A stretch of 6,996 bases of DNA from Bacteroidota bacterium (GCA_003567115.1 PXAP01000140.1:1-6996); one strand, 5' to 3'. Shown: positions 1 through 5,850, counted from the stretch's first letter. Numbers and translations are program-made. Notes: generated from the letters alone by a model not told the origin.

Positions 1-1
1 A

Positions 2-124
2 GCAAGGTTGAAATACGGATCAGTGTATGAATGCGCAATACAAAGCATATTAAAATCTGGCTTTTATTACCAACATAAGACTAATTTTTTAAATCAACCG
101 GCATTTTGTCTCACTGTATCCTGA
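2..124 (+). CDS. C-terminal tail of an unidentified protein (possibly IS21-type IstA transposase), cut by the window edge
   Basis: This open frame runs from the left edge for 40 codons to a TGA at 122-124. The start lies outside the window, so no domain can be assigned securely. The part around YGSVYECAIQSILKSG, a basic residue and Tyr-Gly followed by a helix ending I-L-K-S-G, resembles the C-terminal end of IstA transposases of IS21-family elements. That is recognition from memory of a short stretch and is weak. An intact IS21 would have istB directly after istA; no such frame follows here. If the assignment is right, the element is therefore truncated or decayed. A strong intrinsic terminator begins 22 bases after the stop, which supports this being a real plus-strand gene end. 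The tail is rich in aromatic residues and Asn and has no recognisable motif after residue 21. Confidence 0.4.
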   Translation, partial: ARLKYGSVYECAIQSILKSGFYYQHKTNFLNQPAFCLTVS

Positions 125-146
125 CCTCATTAATTCCTAATTCCTG

Positions 147-177
147 TCCTGGCAGAAATCAGTAGCCAGGATTTTTT
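147..177 (+). terminator. Intrinsic terminator of the gene entering from the left
   Basis: A perfect 7-bp stem, TCCTGGC (147-153) with GCCAGGA (165-171), encloses an 11-nt loop and is followed directly by six T (172-177). On the minus strand no T run follows the stem, so it acts in the plus direction only. It sits just after the TGA at 122-124. Confidence 0.8.
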
Positions 178-273
178 GTGAAGAAAAAATATTCGTATTC
201 ATGGCTTAAAGGCTAAAGGATGTTTCTAAGTTTATATTAATCAGGTTGAATAAATATGAAACCGGATAAATTG

Positions 274-702
274 TTAATTGCTGATGTGCAACCGTTGACC
301 ATCCACAGTAGTCCTGTATTGCTTCAAAGGTCTTTTTGCGGGACCTTTCTCTGGTGATGCAGGATATTCAAAAGAAAGATGAAACTGTGATCCGCAGCAG
401 GGACATTCTGCAAACAGGTCATCCATAATAACTACTGCACAATTTTCTGATGGCTGGAAGGTACAGGTACGGTCAAATGCATTGAATTCCCTGTCTCCCC
501 GTCTGAAAATAATAATTCCGTTAACTCCCCCCGGCCAGTATCTTGCCTGCAAAAGCCCCAGATCGGATAATCGAGTGAGGGGAATTCTTATATTAACAGG
601 CACATTCGGGATCCAGTAATCATTATCATCGCATCCTGCAAATCCCGTAATAATTAGTAATGAAATGATAAATATTTTTCTTAACTTTGAAATATCTAAC
701 AT
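274..702 (-). CDS. Rieske-like lipoprotein with substituted ligand residues
   Basis: A small exported lipoprotein of 142 residues with a Rieske-type iron-sulfur fold signature; function unknown. The ATG at 702 is chosen over an in-frame TTG at 726, because the TTG lies inside the predicted -7 element (724-731) and the ATG gives a compact signal peptide. Residues 1-23 are a lipoprotein signal peptide (basic ISKLRK, hydrophobic core, FAG) before lipid Cys24, which is followed by DDND. The C-terminal half holds C80-T-F and C100-P-C-C-G-S, the places of the Rieske CxH and CPxH-G-S boxes, then a G-P-A-K-R-P-L stretch typical of Rieske proteins. Both usual His ligands are replaced (F82 and C103). 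Cys88 and Cys102 could form the usual disulfide. A [2Fe-2S] or zinc site built from Cys only, or no metal at all, are both possible. It is divergent from the gene at 809 and stands alone on its strand. Family membership is fairly sure; redox function is not. Confidence 0.75.
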   Translation of the reverse strand: MLDISKLRKIFIISLLIITGFAGCDDNDYWIPNVPVNIRIPLTRLSDLGLLQARYWPGGVNGIIIFRRGDREFNAFDRTCTFQPSENCAVVIMDDLFAECPCCGSQFHLSFEYPASPEKGPAKRPLKQYRTTVDGQRLHISN

Positions 703-723
703 GGTTTCTATCCGAATTTTTTG

Positions 724-731
724 CAAAACTA
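724..731 (-). promoter_or_regulatory. Predicted -7 element for the Rieske-like lipoprotein gene
   Basis: Read on the minus strand this is TAGTTTTG, a full match to the Bacteroidota -7 consensus TAnnTTTG. It puts the transcript start at about 717, some 15 bases before the ATG at 702. I see no good TTTG -33 element at the proper distance, so the call rests on the -7 box and position. Confidence 0.45.
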
Positions 732-783
732 AAGGAAATTTTATTTATCCTGAATGCATTACATGATTTTGAGTTGATTTTTG

Positions 784-791
784 TAAATTTG
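784..791 (+). promoter_or_regulatory. Predicted -7 element for the membrane-anchored protein gene at 809
   Basis: TAAATTTG matches TAnnTTTG and lies 17 bases before the ATG at 809, giving a short leader. The nearest upstream TTTG (768-771) is only 12 bases away, shorter than the usual 17-23, so the -33 part is weak. Confidence 0.4.
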
Positions 792-808
792 TCTTTAACA
801 TAATTATT

Positions 809-1228
809 ATGGAAGGACTTTTCGAAAGTTTAATATATCTGATTATTGCAGTTGTGATCCTGGTTCTTAGCATGAGAAAAAAGAGACCTGATCAGGTTAA
901 AGATAAGGAAGATGCCGGCACTACCGGGATGCCTGAAGATATATTTAAGGACGAAGAAGAATATGATGTAAAACCCCAACCTGTAACTGCTACAGAAAGG
1001 GCACAAGGTGAATCTGTTTCATGGATGTCTGAATCAGAAGCCAGGGATAAGCTTATGGATTCCGATGAAGTCTTAAAGGAGGCTTCTGAAAATAATCCCA
1101 TTGCACAATTTGAGAGTCAGTCCAAAGCAGATGCCTATGGAATTAATCAGCCTGAGGACAGAGAAATCACCTTTGATTTGAAAAGAGCTGTTATTTATAA
1201 GGAGATACTTGAACGAAGGACCTTTTAA
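809..1228 (+). CDS. Small membrane-anchored acidic protein of unknown function
   Basis: I do not recognise a named family. The 139-residue product starts with one membrane segment (about residues 6-22), followed at once by R-K-K-R (23-26). By the positive-inside rule the remaining ~115 residues are therefore in the cytoplasm. The middle (about 30-110) is low in hydrophobic residues and rich in Glu, Asp, Ser and Lys, so probably disordered or a flexible linker. The last 18 residues (122-139) end in a compact F-D-L-K-R-A-V-I-Y-K-E-I-L-E-R-R block that looks like an amphipathic helix and reminds me of the conserved tail of small hypothetical proteins in Bacteroidales. This suggests a docking helix tethered to the inner membrane by a flexible arm, which is inference. 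It stands alone: divergent from the lipoprotein gene and 223 bases before greA. The start follows a TAAATTTG element without a Shine-Dalgarno sequence. Confidence 0.7.
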   Translation: MEGLFESLIYLIIAVVILVLSMRKKRPDQVKDKEDAGTTGMPEDIFKDEEEYDVKPQPVTATERAQGESVSWMSESEARDKLMDSDEVLKEASENNPIAQFESQSKADAYGINQPEDREITFDLKRAVIYKEILERRTF

Positions 1229-1361
1229 AATTACATTTCAGCGTATTCCTGTTTTTTTGTAAATATTTTCCCTTAATTATTTGATCGGTTAAATTCAAAG
1301 ATTTGTTAAAAGCAGTGCAAGAATTGTTTCTGAATGTTTTTGATAATGGCTGCATTATAAG

Positions 1362-1389
1362 TTTGCTATATTAAAATTTTATATCTTTG
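1362..1389 (+). promoter_or_regulatory. Predicted greA promoter (TTTG / TATCTTTG)
   Basis: TTTG at 1362-1365 and TATCTTTG at 1382-1389 are separated by 16 bases, close to the Bacteroidota housekeeping promoter layout (TTTG, about 17-23 bases, TAnnTTTG). Transcription should start near 1395-1397, directly at the base of the hairpin at 1396-1422. Confidence 0.6.
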
Positions 1390-1395
1390 CCCAGG

Positions 1396-1430
1396 AAAGA
1401 GTTCCGGGTACCGGAATTCTTTTTTATTTT
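1396..1430 (+). terminator. Terminator-like hairpin in the greA 5' leader
   Basis: The stem pairs 1396-1407 with 1411-1422 around a GTA triloop (one G-T wobble at 1401/1417). The G/C-rich top is TTCCGG/CCGGAA. If only the inner nine pairs form (1399-1407 with 1411-1419), six T, an A and four T follow (1420-1430), the shape of an intrinsic terminator. It lies between the predicted greA promoter and the greA start, so it is unlikely to serve the gene ending at 1228. It may act as a leader attenuator, or simply protect the mRNA 5' end. Confidence 0.6.
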
Positions 1431-1437
1431 AATTCAT

Positions 1438-1443
1438 AAAGGA
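1438..1443 (+). promoter_or_regulatory. Shine-Dalgarno-like site of greA
   Basis: AAAGGA lies 8 bases before the ATG at 1452. It is notable because the other genes in this window lack such a site. Confidence 0.5.
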
Positions 1444-1451
1444 TAGAGATC

Positions 1452-1925
1452 ATGAATAAAGTTTCTTATTTAACAGAGGAGGGGTTACATAAGTTAAAAT
1501 CTGAACTTGAACACCTTAAAAGTGTTGAAAGGCCGGCAATATCCAGGCAGATAGCTGAAGCAAGAGACAAAGGTGATTTGTCCGAAAATGCAGAATATGA
1601 GGCAGCTAAAGAAGCACAGGAAATGCTGGAGATTAAAATTGCCAGGCTTGAAGAATCTTTGGCGAATTCACGTATTCTGGATGAATCTATGATTGATTTA
1701 AACCGGGTTCAGATATTGAACAAGGTTAAAATAAAAAATAAGGGCAATAATGCCATAATGGAATACTTTATAGTTTCTGATTCCGAAGCTGATATCAAGG
1801 CAGGGAAGATATCTGTCAATACACCTATTGCAAAAGGGCTGCTAGGTAAGAAGGTAGGTGATCAGGTTGAGGTAATAGTTCCCTCGGGGAAAATAAAGCT
1901 TGAAATAATGCAAATTTCCAGGTAA
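1452..1925 (+). CDS. greA: Transcription elongation factor GreA
   Basis: GreA enters the secondary channel of RNA polymerase and stimulates cleavage of the 3' end of backtracked RNA, restarting stalled complexes. The 157-residue product has the normal length. Residues 1-75 form the N-terminal coiled-coil hairpin. Its tip carries G-D-L-S-E-N-A-E-Y, with Asp42 and Glu45 matching the acidic pair that holds the catalytic Mg2+ at the polymerase active site (D41/E44 in E. coli). Residues 80-157 are the FKBP-like domain that docks on polymerase, with the conserved I-S-V-N-T-P-I-A-K-G-L-L-G-K-K-V-G-D block at 120-137. The acidic tip argues for a true Gre factor rather than an inhibitory paralogue. 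The ATG is preceded by AAAGGA and matches the family N-terminus. The HIT gene follows after 18 bases, suggesting an operon. The leader has a terminator-like hairpin that may control expression. Confidence 0.96.
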   Translation: MNKVSYLTEEGLHKLKSELEHLKSVERPAISRQIAEARDKGDLSENAEYEAAKEAQEMLEIKIARLEESLANSRILDESMIDLNRVQILNKVKIKNKGNNAIMEYFIVSDSEADIKAGKISVNTPIAKGLLGKKVGDQVEVIVPSGKIKLEIMQISR

Positions 1926-1943
1926 TACATAAAATAATTGTAA

Positions 1944-2339
1944 ATGACTACTCTTTTTAGCAAAATAGTAAAGGGAGAAATTCCATCCCATAAAATTGCC
2001 GAGGATGATAATTATTATGCTTTTCTGGATATTAATCCGTTGGCAGAGGGTCACACGCTTGTTATACCCAAAAAGGAGATAGATTATATATTTGATCTGG
2101 ATGATGACCTGCTTGCAGGCATTCAGGTTTTTTCAAAACGTGTTGCAAAAGCCATAGAAATAGTTGTTCCGTGTAACCGCATTGGTATTGCAGTACTGGG
2201 GCTGGAAATTCCGCACGCCCATATCCATCTTATACCCATTAACAGTATCAATGACATCAATTTTAGCCGGCCAAAGCTAAAGTTAAGTGAAGAAGAACTT
2301 GCTGACATTGCAGGAAAAATAAGGCAGGAATTGAAATAA
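1944..2339 (+). CDS. HIT-family nucleotide hydrolase (HinT-like)
   Basis: A 131-residue histidine triad protein. Enzymes of this family hydrolyse nucleoside phosphoramidates or aminoacyl-adenylates, usually as cytoplasmic homodimers. The N-terminal T-L-F-S-K-I-V-K-G-E-I-P (residues 3-14), F-L-D-I-N-P-L-A-E-G-H-T-L-V-I-P (27-42) and the triad H91-A-H93-I-H95-L-I are all present; the middle His93 is the expected nucleophile. The C-terminal part (about 105-131) is a charged tail in place of the short W-containing tail of E. coli HinT. It is typical in length and appears intact. The natural substrate cannot be read from sequence. The start lies 18 bases after greA without a Shine-Dalgarno site, and the stop overlaps the next start (TAATG), so it is most likely the middle gene of a three-gene operon. 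Confidence 0.93.
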   Translation: MTTLFSKIVKGEIPSHKIAEDDNYYAFLDINPLAEGHTLVIPKKEIDYIFDLDDDLLAGIQVFSKRVAKAIEIVVPCNRIGIAVLGLEIPHAHIHLIPINSINDINFSRPKLKLSEEELADIAGKIRQELK

Positions 2340-3283
2340 TGTCAAAAATAGCCATAACAGACTTTGTTTCAGACCCTGATATTGAAAAGGACATACTGGG
2401 CGAATTGATATCCACAGAGGTAAATCAGGATACTGAAGTCCTGCTTGTATGGCATGAAAAAATTAATCAGGATTATATTGCAGGCTTGCCTAAGCTGAAA
2501 GCTGTTCAGAGGTACGGAGTTGGTTATGATACCCTTGATCTTCATATTTTAGAGTCAAAAGGAATTATTGCCTGTAACAATCCTGAATATGGCATTGATG
2601 AGGTAAGTGACAGCTCAATTGCAATGATTACCAATATTGCACGGGGAATGACTAATTACAATAACTCTGCGAAAAAATTTCAATCAACCTGGCAGGAGAA
2701 TTTCAATCCGTTAATTAAAAGAAATTCCGAAACTACTGTTGCTGTAATTGGTGCCGGGAGGATTGGTGGCTCAGTAGTTTTAAAATGTAATGCATTAAAG
2801 TTCAATGTAATATTTTACGATAAATACAAAGAACGTGGATATGAAAAAATTTTATCTGCCAAAAGAGTTGATTCTCTCGAAGAAGTACTGGAAAATTCAG
2901 ATATTGTAACTCTTCATGTACCTTTGAATGATGAAACACAAGGGATGGTAGATCAATCATTTATTTACAGGATGAAATTTGGCTCATCCCTTGTAAATAC
3001 TGCAAGGGGAGGTCTGTTTTCTGATTTGGATCTGATTTATGAAGCTATTAAAAAAGGGAAAATTTATAATTTTGCCACTGATGTACTGCCTCAGGAGCCC
3101 CCTGATCCCTGTAAATTGGTTGATGCATGGAGAAGATCTGAAGATTGGATCAATGGCCGTATAATTATTAATCCCCATACATCCTATTATTCAAAAGAAT
3201 CAATTACAGAGATGAGGGTTAAGGCAGCACAGAATGCGTTAAGATTATACCGTAACGAGATTCCGTATAACCGGATTATATAA
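2339..3283 (+). CDS. D-isomer-specific 2-hydroxyacid dehydrogenase, CtBP-like subfamily
   Basis: A 314-residue NAD-dependent oxidoreductase that would interconvert a 2-keto acid and a D-2-hydroxy acid; substrate unknown. Catalytic-domain halves flank a Rossmann domain (about 100-280). The dinucleotide loop is G138-A-G-R-I-G143, with Asp161 at the end of the second strand, pointing to NAD over NADP. The catalytic triad is complete: Arg223 in N-T-A-R-G-G, Glu253 in L-P-Q-E-P-P, and His280 in N-P-H-T-S-Y-Y-S. The aromatic P-H-x-x-x-Y-S context and the Y-G-V-G-Y-D stretch (59-64) suit the group near C-terminal-binding protein more than classical SerA. It has no ACT domain, so feedback control by serine is unlikely. 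It starts inside the stop of the HIT gene (one-base overlap), implying translational coupling. A 3-phosphoglycerate dehydrogenase role is possible but not supported by the neighbours. Confidence 0.9.
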   Translation: MSKIAITDFVSDPDIEKDILGELISTEVNQDTEVLLVWHEKINQDYIAGLPKLKAVQRYGVGYDTLDLHILESKGIIACNNPEYGIDEVSDSSIAMITNIARGMTNYNNSAKKFQSTWQENFNPLIKRNSETTVAVIGAGRIGGSVVLKCNALKFNVIFYDKYKERGYEKILSAKRVDSLEEVLENSDIVTLHVPLNDETQGMVDQSFIYRMKFGSSLVNTARGGLFSDLDLIYEAIKKGKIYNFATDVLPQEPPDPCKLVDAWRRSEDWINGRIIINPHTSYYSKESITEMRVKAAQNALRLYRNEIPYNRII

Positions 3284-3330
3284 ATAACATATATTAGTTA
3301 AGGATATTTAATCACCACCCTATTTGTATA

Positions 3331-3369
3331 AAAATCAAAAGCCTGCCAATCAAATGATAAGCAGGCTTT
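3331..3369 (-). terminator. Intrinsic terminator of the initiator tRNA gene
   Basis: On the minus strand AAAGCCTGC (3369-3361) pairs perfectly with GCAGGCTTT (3346-3338) around a 14-nt loop, and TTTTGATTTT follows (stem end to 3331). It begins 6 bases after the tRNA. In the plus direction the stem is followed only by CCTTGT, so it is a weaker stop for the convergent dehydrogenase operon ending at 3283, though it may serve both. Confidence 0.8.
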
Positions 3370-3374
3370 CCTTG

Positions 3375-3446
<72 letters not shown>

Positions 3447-3459
3447 ATAATATTGCTTG

Positions 3460-3490
3460 CAAAGATAATTCAAGTTTGGGGAATCACAAA
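3460..3490 (-). promoter_or_regulatory. Promoter of the initiator tRNA gene
   Basis: Read on the minus strand, TTTG (3490-3487), 19 bases, then TATCTTTG (3467-3460) fits the Bacteroidota housekeeping promoter exactly. Transcription would start about 3453, some 7 bases before the mature tRNA 5' end at 3446. It is the best promoter match in the window. Confidence 0.8.
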
Positions 3491-3530
3491 ATATCCGATA
3501 ATTATTTACATAAATCCGGGTTTCAATATT

Positions 3531-3568
3531 TAAAAAAATGCCGTTTTATAAAAACTAATTTTCGGCAT
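3531..3568 (-). terminator. Orphan minus-strand terminator-like hairpin
   Basis: On the minus strand ATGCCG (3568-3563) pairs with CGGCAT (3543-3538) around a 19-nt loop that can itself fold (GTTTT/AAAAC), and seven T follow (3537-3531). No minus-strand gene is visible between it and the M23 gene. It may stop antisense transcripts from reaching the tRNA gene, or end an unannotated small RNA. Confidence 0.45.
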
Positions 3569-3630
3569 AGAGTAAGATTATTAAATACCATGTAAATTTT
3601 AAAAACAGGTAACAGGGGGATACAATTAAT

Positions 3631-3650
3631 CTTATTATATTTGTAATAAG
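3631..3650 (+). promoter_or_regulatory. -7 element of the M23 gene inside an inverted repeat
   Basis: TATATTTG (3636-3643) matches TAnnTTTG and would start transcription about 3650, 18 bases before the ATG at 3668. It overlaps a perfect 7-bp inverted repeat, CTTATTA (3631-3637) and TAATAAG (3644-3650), with a 6-base centre. No TTTG -33 box is seen at the right distance, so the promoter may need an activator, or the repeat may be a repressor operator. Confidence 0.4.
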
Positions 3651-3667
3651 ATCAAAACAGGATTTAT

Positions 3668-4534
3668 ATGACAGGAAAAGAAAATAAAAATAGCTTTTAC
3701 AATCGGTTGAAGCACAGGTACAGGTTCATAATTTTTAATGATCATTCTTATGAAGAGGTAATATCAGTAAGGATTACAAAAATGAATGTCTTCTCAATAA
3801 TTGGAATATCGGTAATTCTTCTTGTTTCACTGGTTACTATATTGATTGCATTTACTCCGGTGCGTGAATTCATTCCCGGTTATCCCGATGGCAGCACACG
3901 TCGTGACCTGATAATGAATGCCATTTTACTTGACTCACTGGAAAACGAAATAAGGATCAGGGAACAATTTCTGGAAAACGTAAGGGAAATAATTGCCGGA
4001 CGGGAACCAAGAACTTATGAATACACCACAGATACAAACATGAGAATAGAAGATATTCATTTTACCAGGTCTCTGCAAGATTCTGTTCTGAGAGCGCAAA
4101 TAGAAAGAGATGAACCATATAATATGCGAATTTCGCAGGAAATTCCGCTTCCTGAAAATCCAGCTTCAACACATTTTCTTCCTCCGGCAAAAGGACTGAT
4201 TATTAACCGGTTTAATCCCGAATCAAATCATTTTGGGGTTGATATGGTCACGGATATTGATCAGCCAGTTCAGGCTGTTATGGATGGTACGGTAATTTTT
4301 GCCAACTGGACTAGCGAGACAGGATATGTTATTCAAATACAACATGATAATAATTACTTGTCTTTATATAAGCATAATGCGGAATTGCTGAAAAATGTGG
4401 GGGAACATGTAAATGCCGGCGAAGCAATAGCAATAGTTGGTGATTCTGGTGAACTCACAACAGGACCGCATCTTCATTTTGAGTTGTGGCATAACGGTTC
4501 ACCTCTTGATCCTGAGAATTATATTCCTTTTTAA
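3668..4534 (+). CDS. Membrane-anchored M23 (LytM-type) peptidoglycan endopeptidase
   Basis: A 288-residue cell-wall peptidase expected to cut peptide cross-bridges in peptidoglycan from the periplasmic side of the inner membrane. Residues 1-40 are a basic cytoplasmic stretch; 41-62 form one membrane span (no cleavable signal evident). Residues 80-150 are an acidic, partly helical linker. The M23 domain covers about 168-288. The zinc ligands are intact: His188 and Asp192 in H-F-G-V-D, and His270 in G-P-H-L-H; His236 in L-Y-K-H-N and His268 complete the catalytic set. It should therefore be an active enzyme, unlike the degenerate EnvC/NlpD-type activators that lack these residues. The start ATG lies 18 bases from a predicted transcript start; the reading frame is open from well inside the N-terminal basic segment. 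dxr follows after 140 bases, so cotranscription is uncertain. Confidence 0.92.
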   Translation: MTGKENKNSFYNRLKHRYRFIIFNDHSYEEVISVRITKMNVFSIIGISVILLVSLVTILIAFTPVREFIPGYPDGSTRRDLIMNAILLDSLENEIRIREQFLENVREIIAGREPRTYEYTTDTNMRIEDIHFTRSLQDSVLRAQIERDEPYNMRISQEIPLPENPASTHFLPPAKGLIINRFNPESNHFGVDMVTDIDQPVQAVMDGTVIFANWTSETGYVIQIQHDNNYLSLYKHNAELLKNVGEHVNAGEAIAIVGDSGELTTGPHLHFELWHNGSPLDPENYIPF

Positions 4535-4574
4535 TCTGGATTTAACTTTCATTATCTTGTGGTTGGCATATGAA

Positions 4575-4601
4575 TCCGGGCATACCATAGATGTCCGGGC
4601 A
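4575..4601. repeat. Short direct repeat and hairpin between the M23 gene and dxr
   Basis: TCCGGGCA occurs at 4575-4582 and again at 4594-4601, 19 bases apart. The same region can form an 8-bp hairpin, CCGGGCAT (4576-4583) with ATGTCCGG (4591-4598, one G-U pair), around a 7-nt loop. No T run follows, so it is not an intrinsic terminator. It could be a two-site protein-binding region or an mRNA processing structure in front of dxr. Confidence 0.4.
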
Positions 4602-4674
4602 ATGAAATACTGAGCATGAATAACAGGCTATTGTAAGTATTAGAAAATAAACTTGATAACTATACTTTATTCGG

Positions 4675-5820
4675 ATGAAGAGAATTGCAATACTGGGCTC
4701 AACAGGATCAATAGGTACCCAGGCGCTTGAAATTATTGAAAGGTATAATGAGATGTTCAAAGTTGAGGTTCTTACCGCATACAATAATTTCGAGTTGCTT
4801 ATTGAACAGGCAGTTACATTTAAGCCCAGTATTGTGGTTATTGCCAATGAAGATAATTACAGGGTTTTGTCTGAAGCTTTGAAGAACCATCCTGTAGAGG
4901 TCCGTGCAGGTGCTGATGCACTGGAGCAGATAGTGGGCATGGAATCGATCGATATTGTACTGGCTGCCCTGGTTGGATATTCAGGGCTGATACCAACAAT
5001 TAATGCAATTAAAGCCGGTAAGACTATTGCCCTGGCTAATAAGGAGGCACTTGTAATTGCAGGCGAGATGATAACCGGTATGGCACGTGCAAATAGAGTT
5101 CCAATTATTCCTGTAGACTCAGAGCATTCGGCTATTTTCCAATGCCTTGTTGGAGAGCCTGATGCCATTGAAAAAGTGTATCTGACTGCCTCGGGAGGGC
5201 CTTTCAGGGGTAAAGACCGTCATTTTCTTGAAAATGTGACAAAAAAAGAAGCACTCTGTCATCCAAACTGGACCATGGGGGCAAAAATAACCATCGATTC
5301 GGCCACAATGATGAACAAGGGACTTGAGGTTATTGAGGCCAAATGGTTGTTTAATTTACATCCTGATCAGATCGAGGTAGTTATACATCCCCAGTCAATT
5401 ATTCATTCGCTGGTACAGTTTGAAGATGGTTCCATGAAGGCACAAATGGGCCTTCCTGATATGAAACTTCCGATATTATATGCATTTTCCTGCCCTGAAA
5501 GAATAAAAACGGATTTACCGCGTTTCAGTTTTACCGATTACCCGGAACTGAGCTTTGAATCGCCTGATCTTGTCAATTTCCCCAATCTTTCCATAGCGTA
5601 CCGGGCAATGAAAACAGGTGGCACCATGCCCTGTGTGATGAATGCATCAAATGAGATTGCTGTTCAGGCTTTTTTGAATGACAGGATAGGGTTCTATGAT
5701 ATTTCATCTGTAATCGAAAAAACAATGGATAAGGTTCCATTTGTAAAATATCCTGATCTGGCCGATTATCATGATGTTGACAAAGAAGCACGGTTATTTG
5801 CAGAAAGCCGGATTGTATAA
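4675..5820 (+). CDS. dxr: 1-deoxy-D-xylulose 5-phosphate reductoisomerase
   Basis: Dxr (IspC) converts 1-deoxy-D-xylulose 5-phosphate to 2-C-methyl-D-erythritol 4-phosphate with NADPH and a divalent metal, the committed step of the MEP isoprenoid pathway; it is the fosmidomycin target. The 381-residue protein is close to family length. G8-S-T-G-S-I-G14 is the NADPH-binding loop, with A-L-A-N-K-E-A-L at 119-126. Metal ligands Asp148 and Glu150 lie in P-V-D-S-E-H-S, and Glu218 in M-M-N-K-G-L-E. The flexible loop has H196-P-N-W-T-M-G; Ser173 (S-G-G-P-F) and Asn214/Lys215 bind substrate phosphate. The C-terminal helical domain ends with the A-S-N-E-I-A-V segment at 324-330. All key residues are present. 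The ATG at 4675 gives the normal N-terminus directly before the nucleotide-binding strand. It presumably heads an operon with rseP 56 bases downstream, a common pairing. Confidence 0.97.
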   Translation: MKRIAILGSTGSIGTQALEIIERYNEMFKVEVLTAYNNFELLIEQAVTFKPSIVVIANEDNYRVLSEALKNHPVEVRAGADALEQIVGMESIDIVLAALVGYSGLIPTINAIKAGKTIALANKEALVIAGEMITGMARANRVPIIPVDSEHSAIFQCLVGEPDAIEKVYLTASGGPFRGKDRHFLENVTKKEALCHPNWTMGAKITIDSATMMNKGLEVIEAKWLFNLHPDQIEVVIHPQSIIHSLVQFEDGSMKAQMGLPDMKLPILYAFSCPERIKTDLPRFSFTDYPELSFESPDLVNFPNLSIAYRAMKTGGTMPCVMNASNEIAVQAFLNDRIGFYDISSVIEKTMDKVPFVKYPDLADYHDVDKEARLFAESRIV

Positions 5821-5850
5821 TGTACATTTAATAGTGATGTTAGTTTTAAC

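Noticed and set aside
203..214. GGCTTAAAGGCT as a hairpin or operator
   Set aside because: The GGCT units are direct, not inverted, and too short to mean much.
703..726. Eight-codon N-terminal extension of the lipoprotein from a TTG at 726
   Set aside because: It lies in the predicted -7 element, uses a rare start, and would put extra charged residues before an already complete lipoprotein signal.
892..1101. Minus-strand open frame of 69 codons inside the gene at 809
   Set aside because: Ser-rich mirror of the acidic plus-strand frame; no start context, no domain.
1243..1260. T-rich stretch after the gene ending at 1228 as an intrinsic terminator
   Set aside because: No stable stem precedes the T run.
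4663..4670. TACTTTAT as a -7 box for dxr
   Set aside because: Only a partial match to TAnnTTTG and too close to the ATG at 4675.
4542..5168. Minus-strand open frames overlapping dxr and its upstream gap
   Set aside because: Antisense to a strongly conserved dxr frame, with no motif and no promoter.
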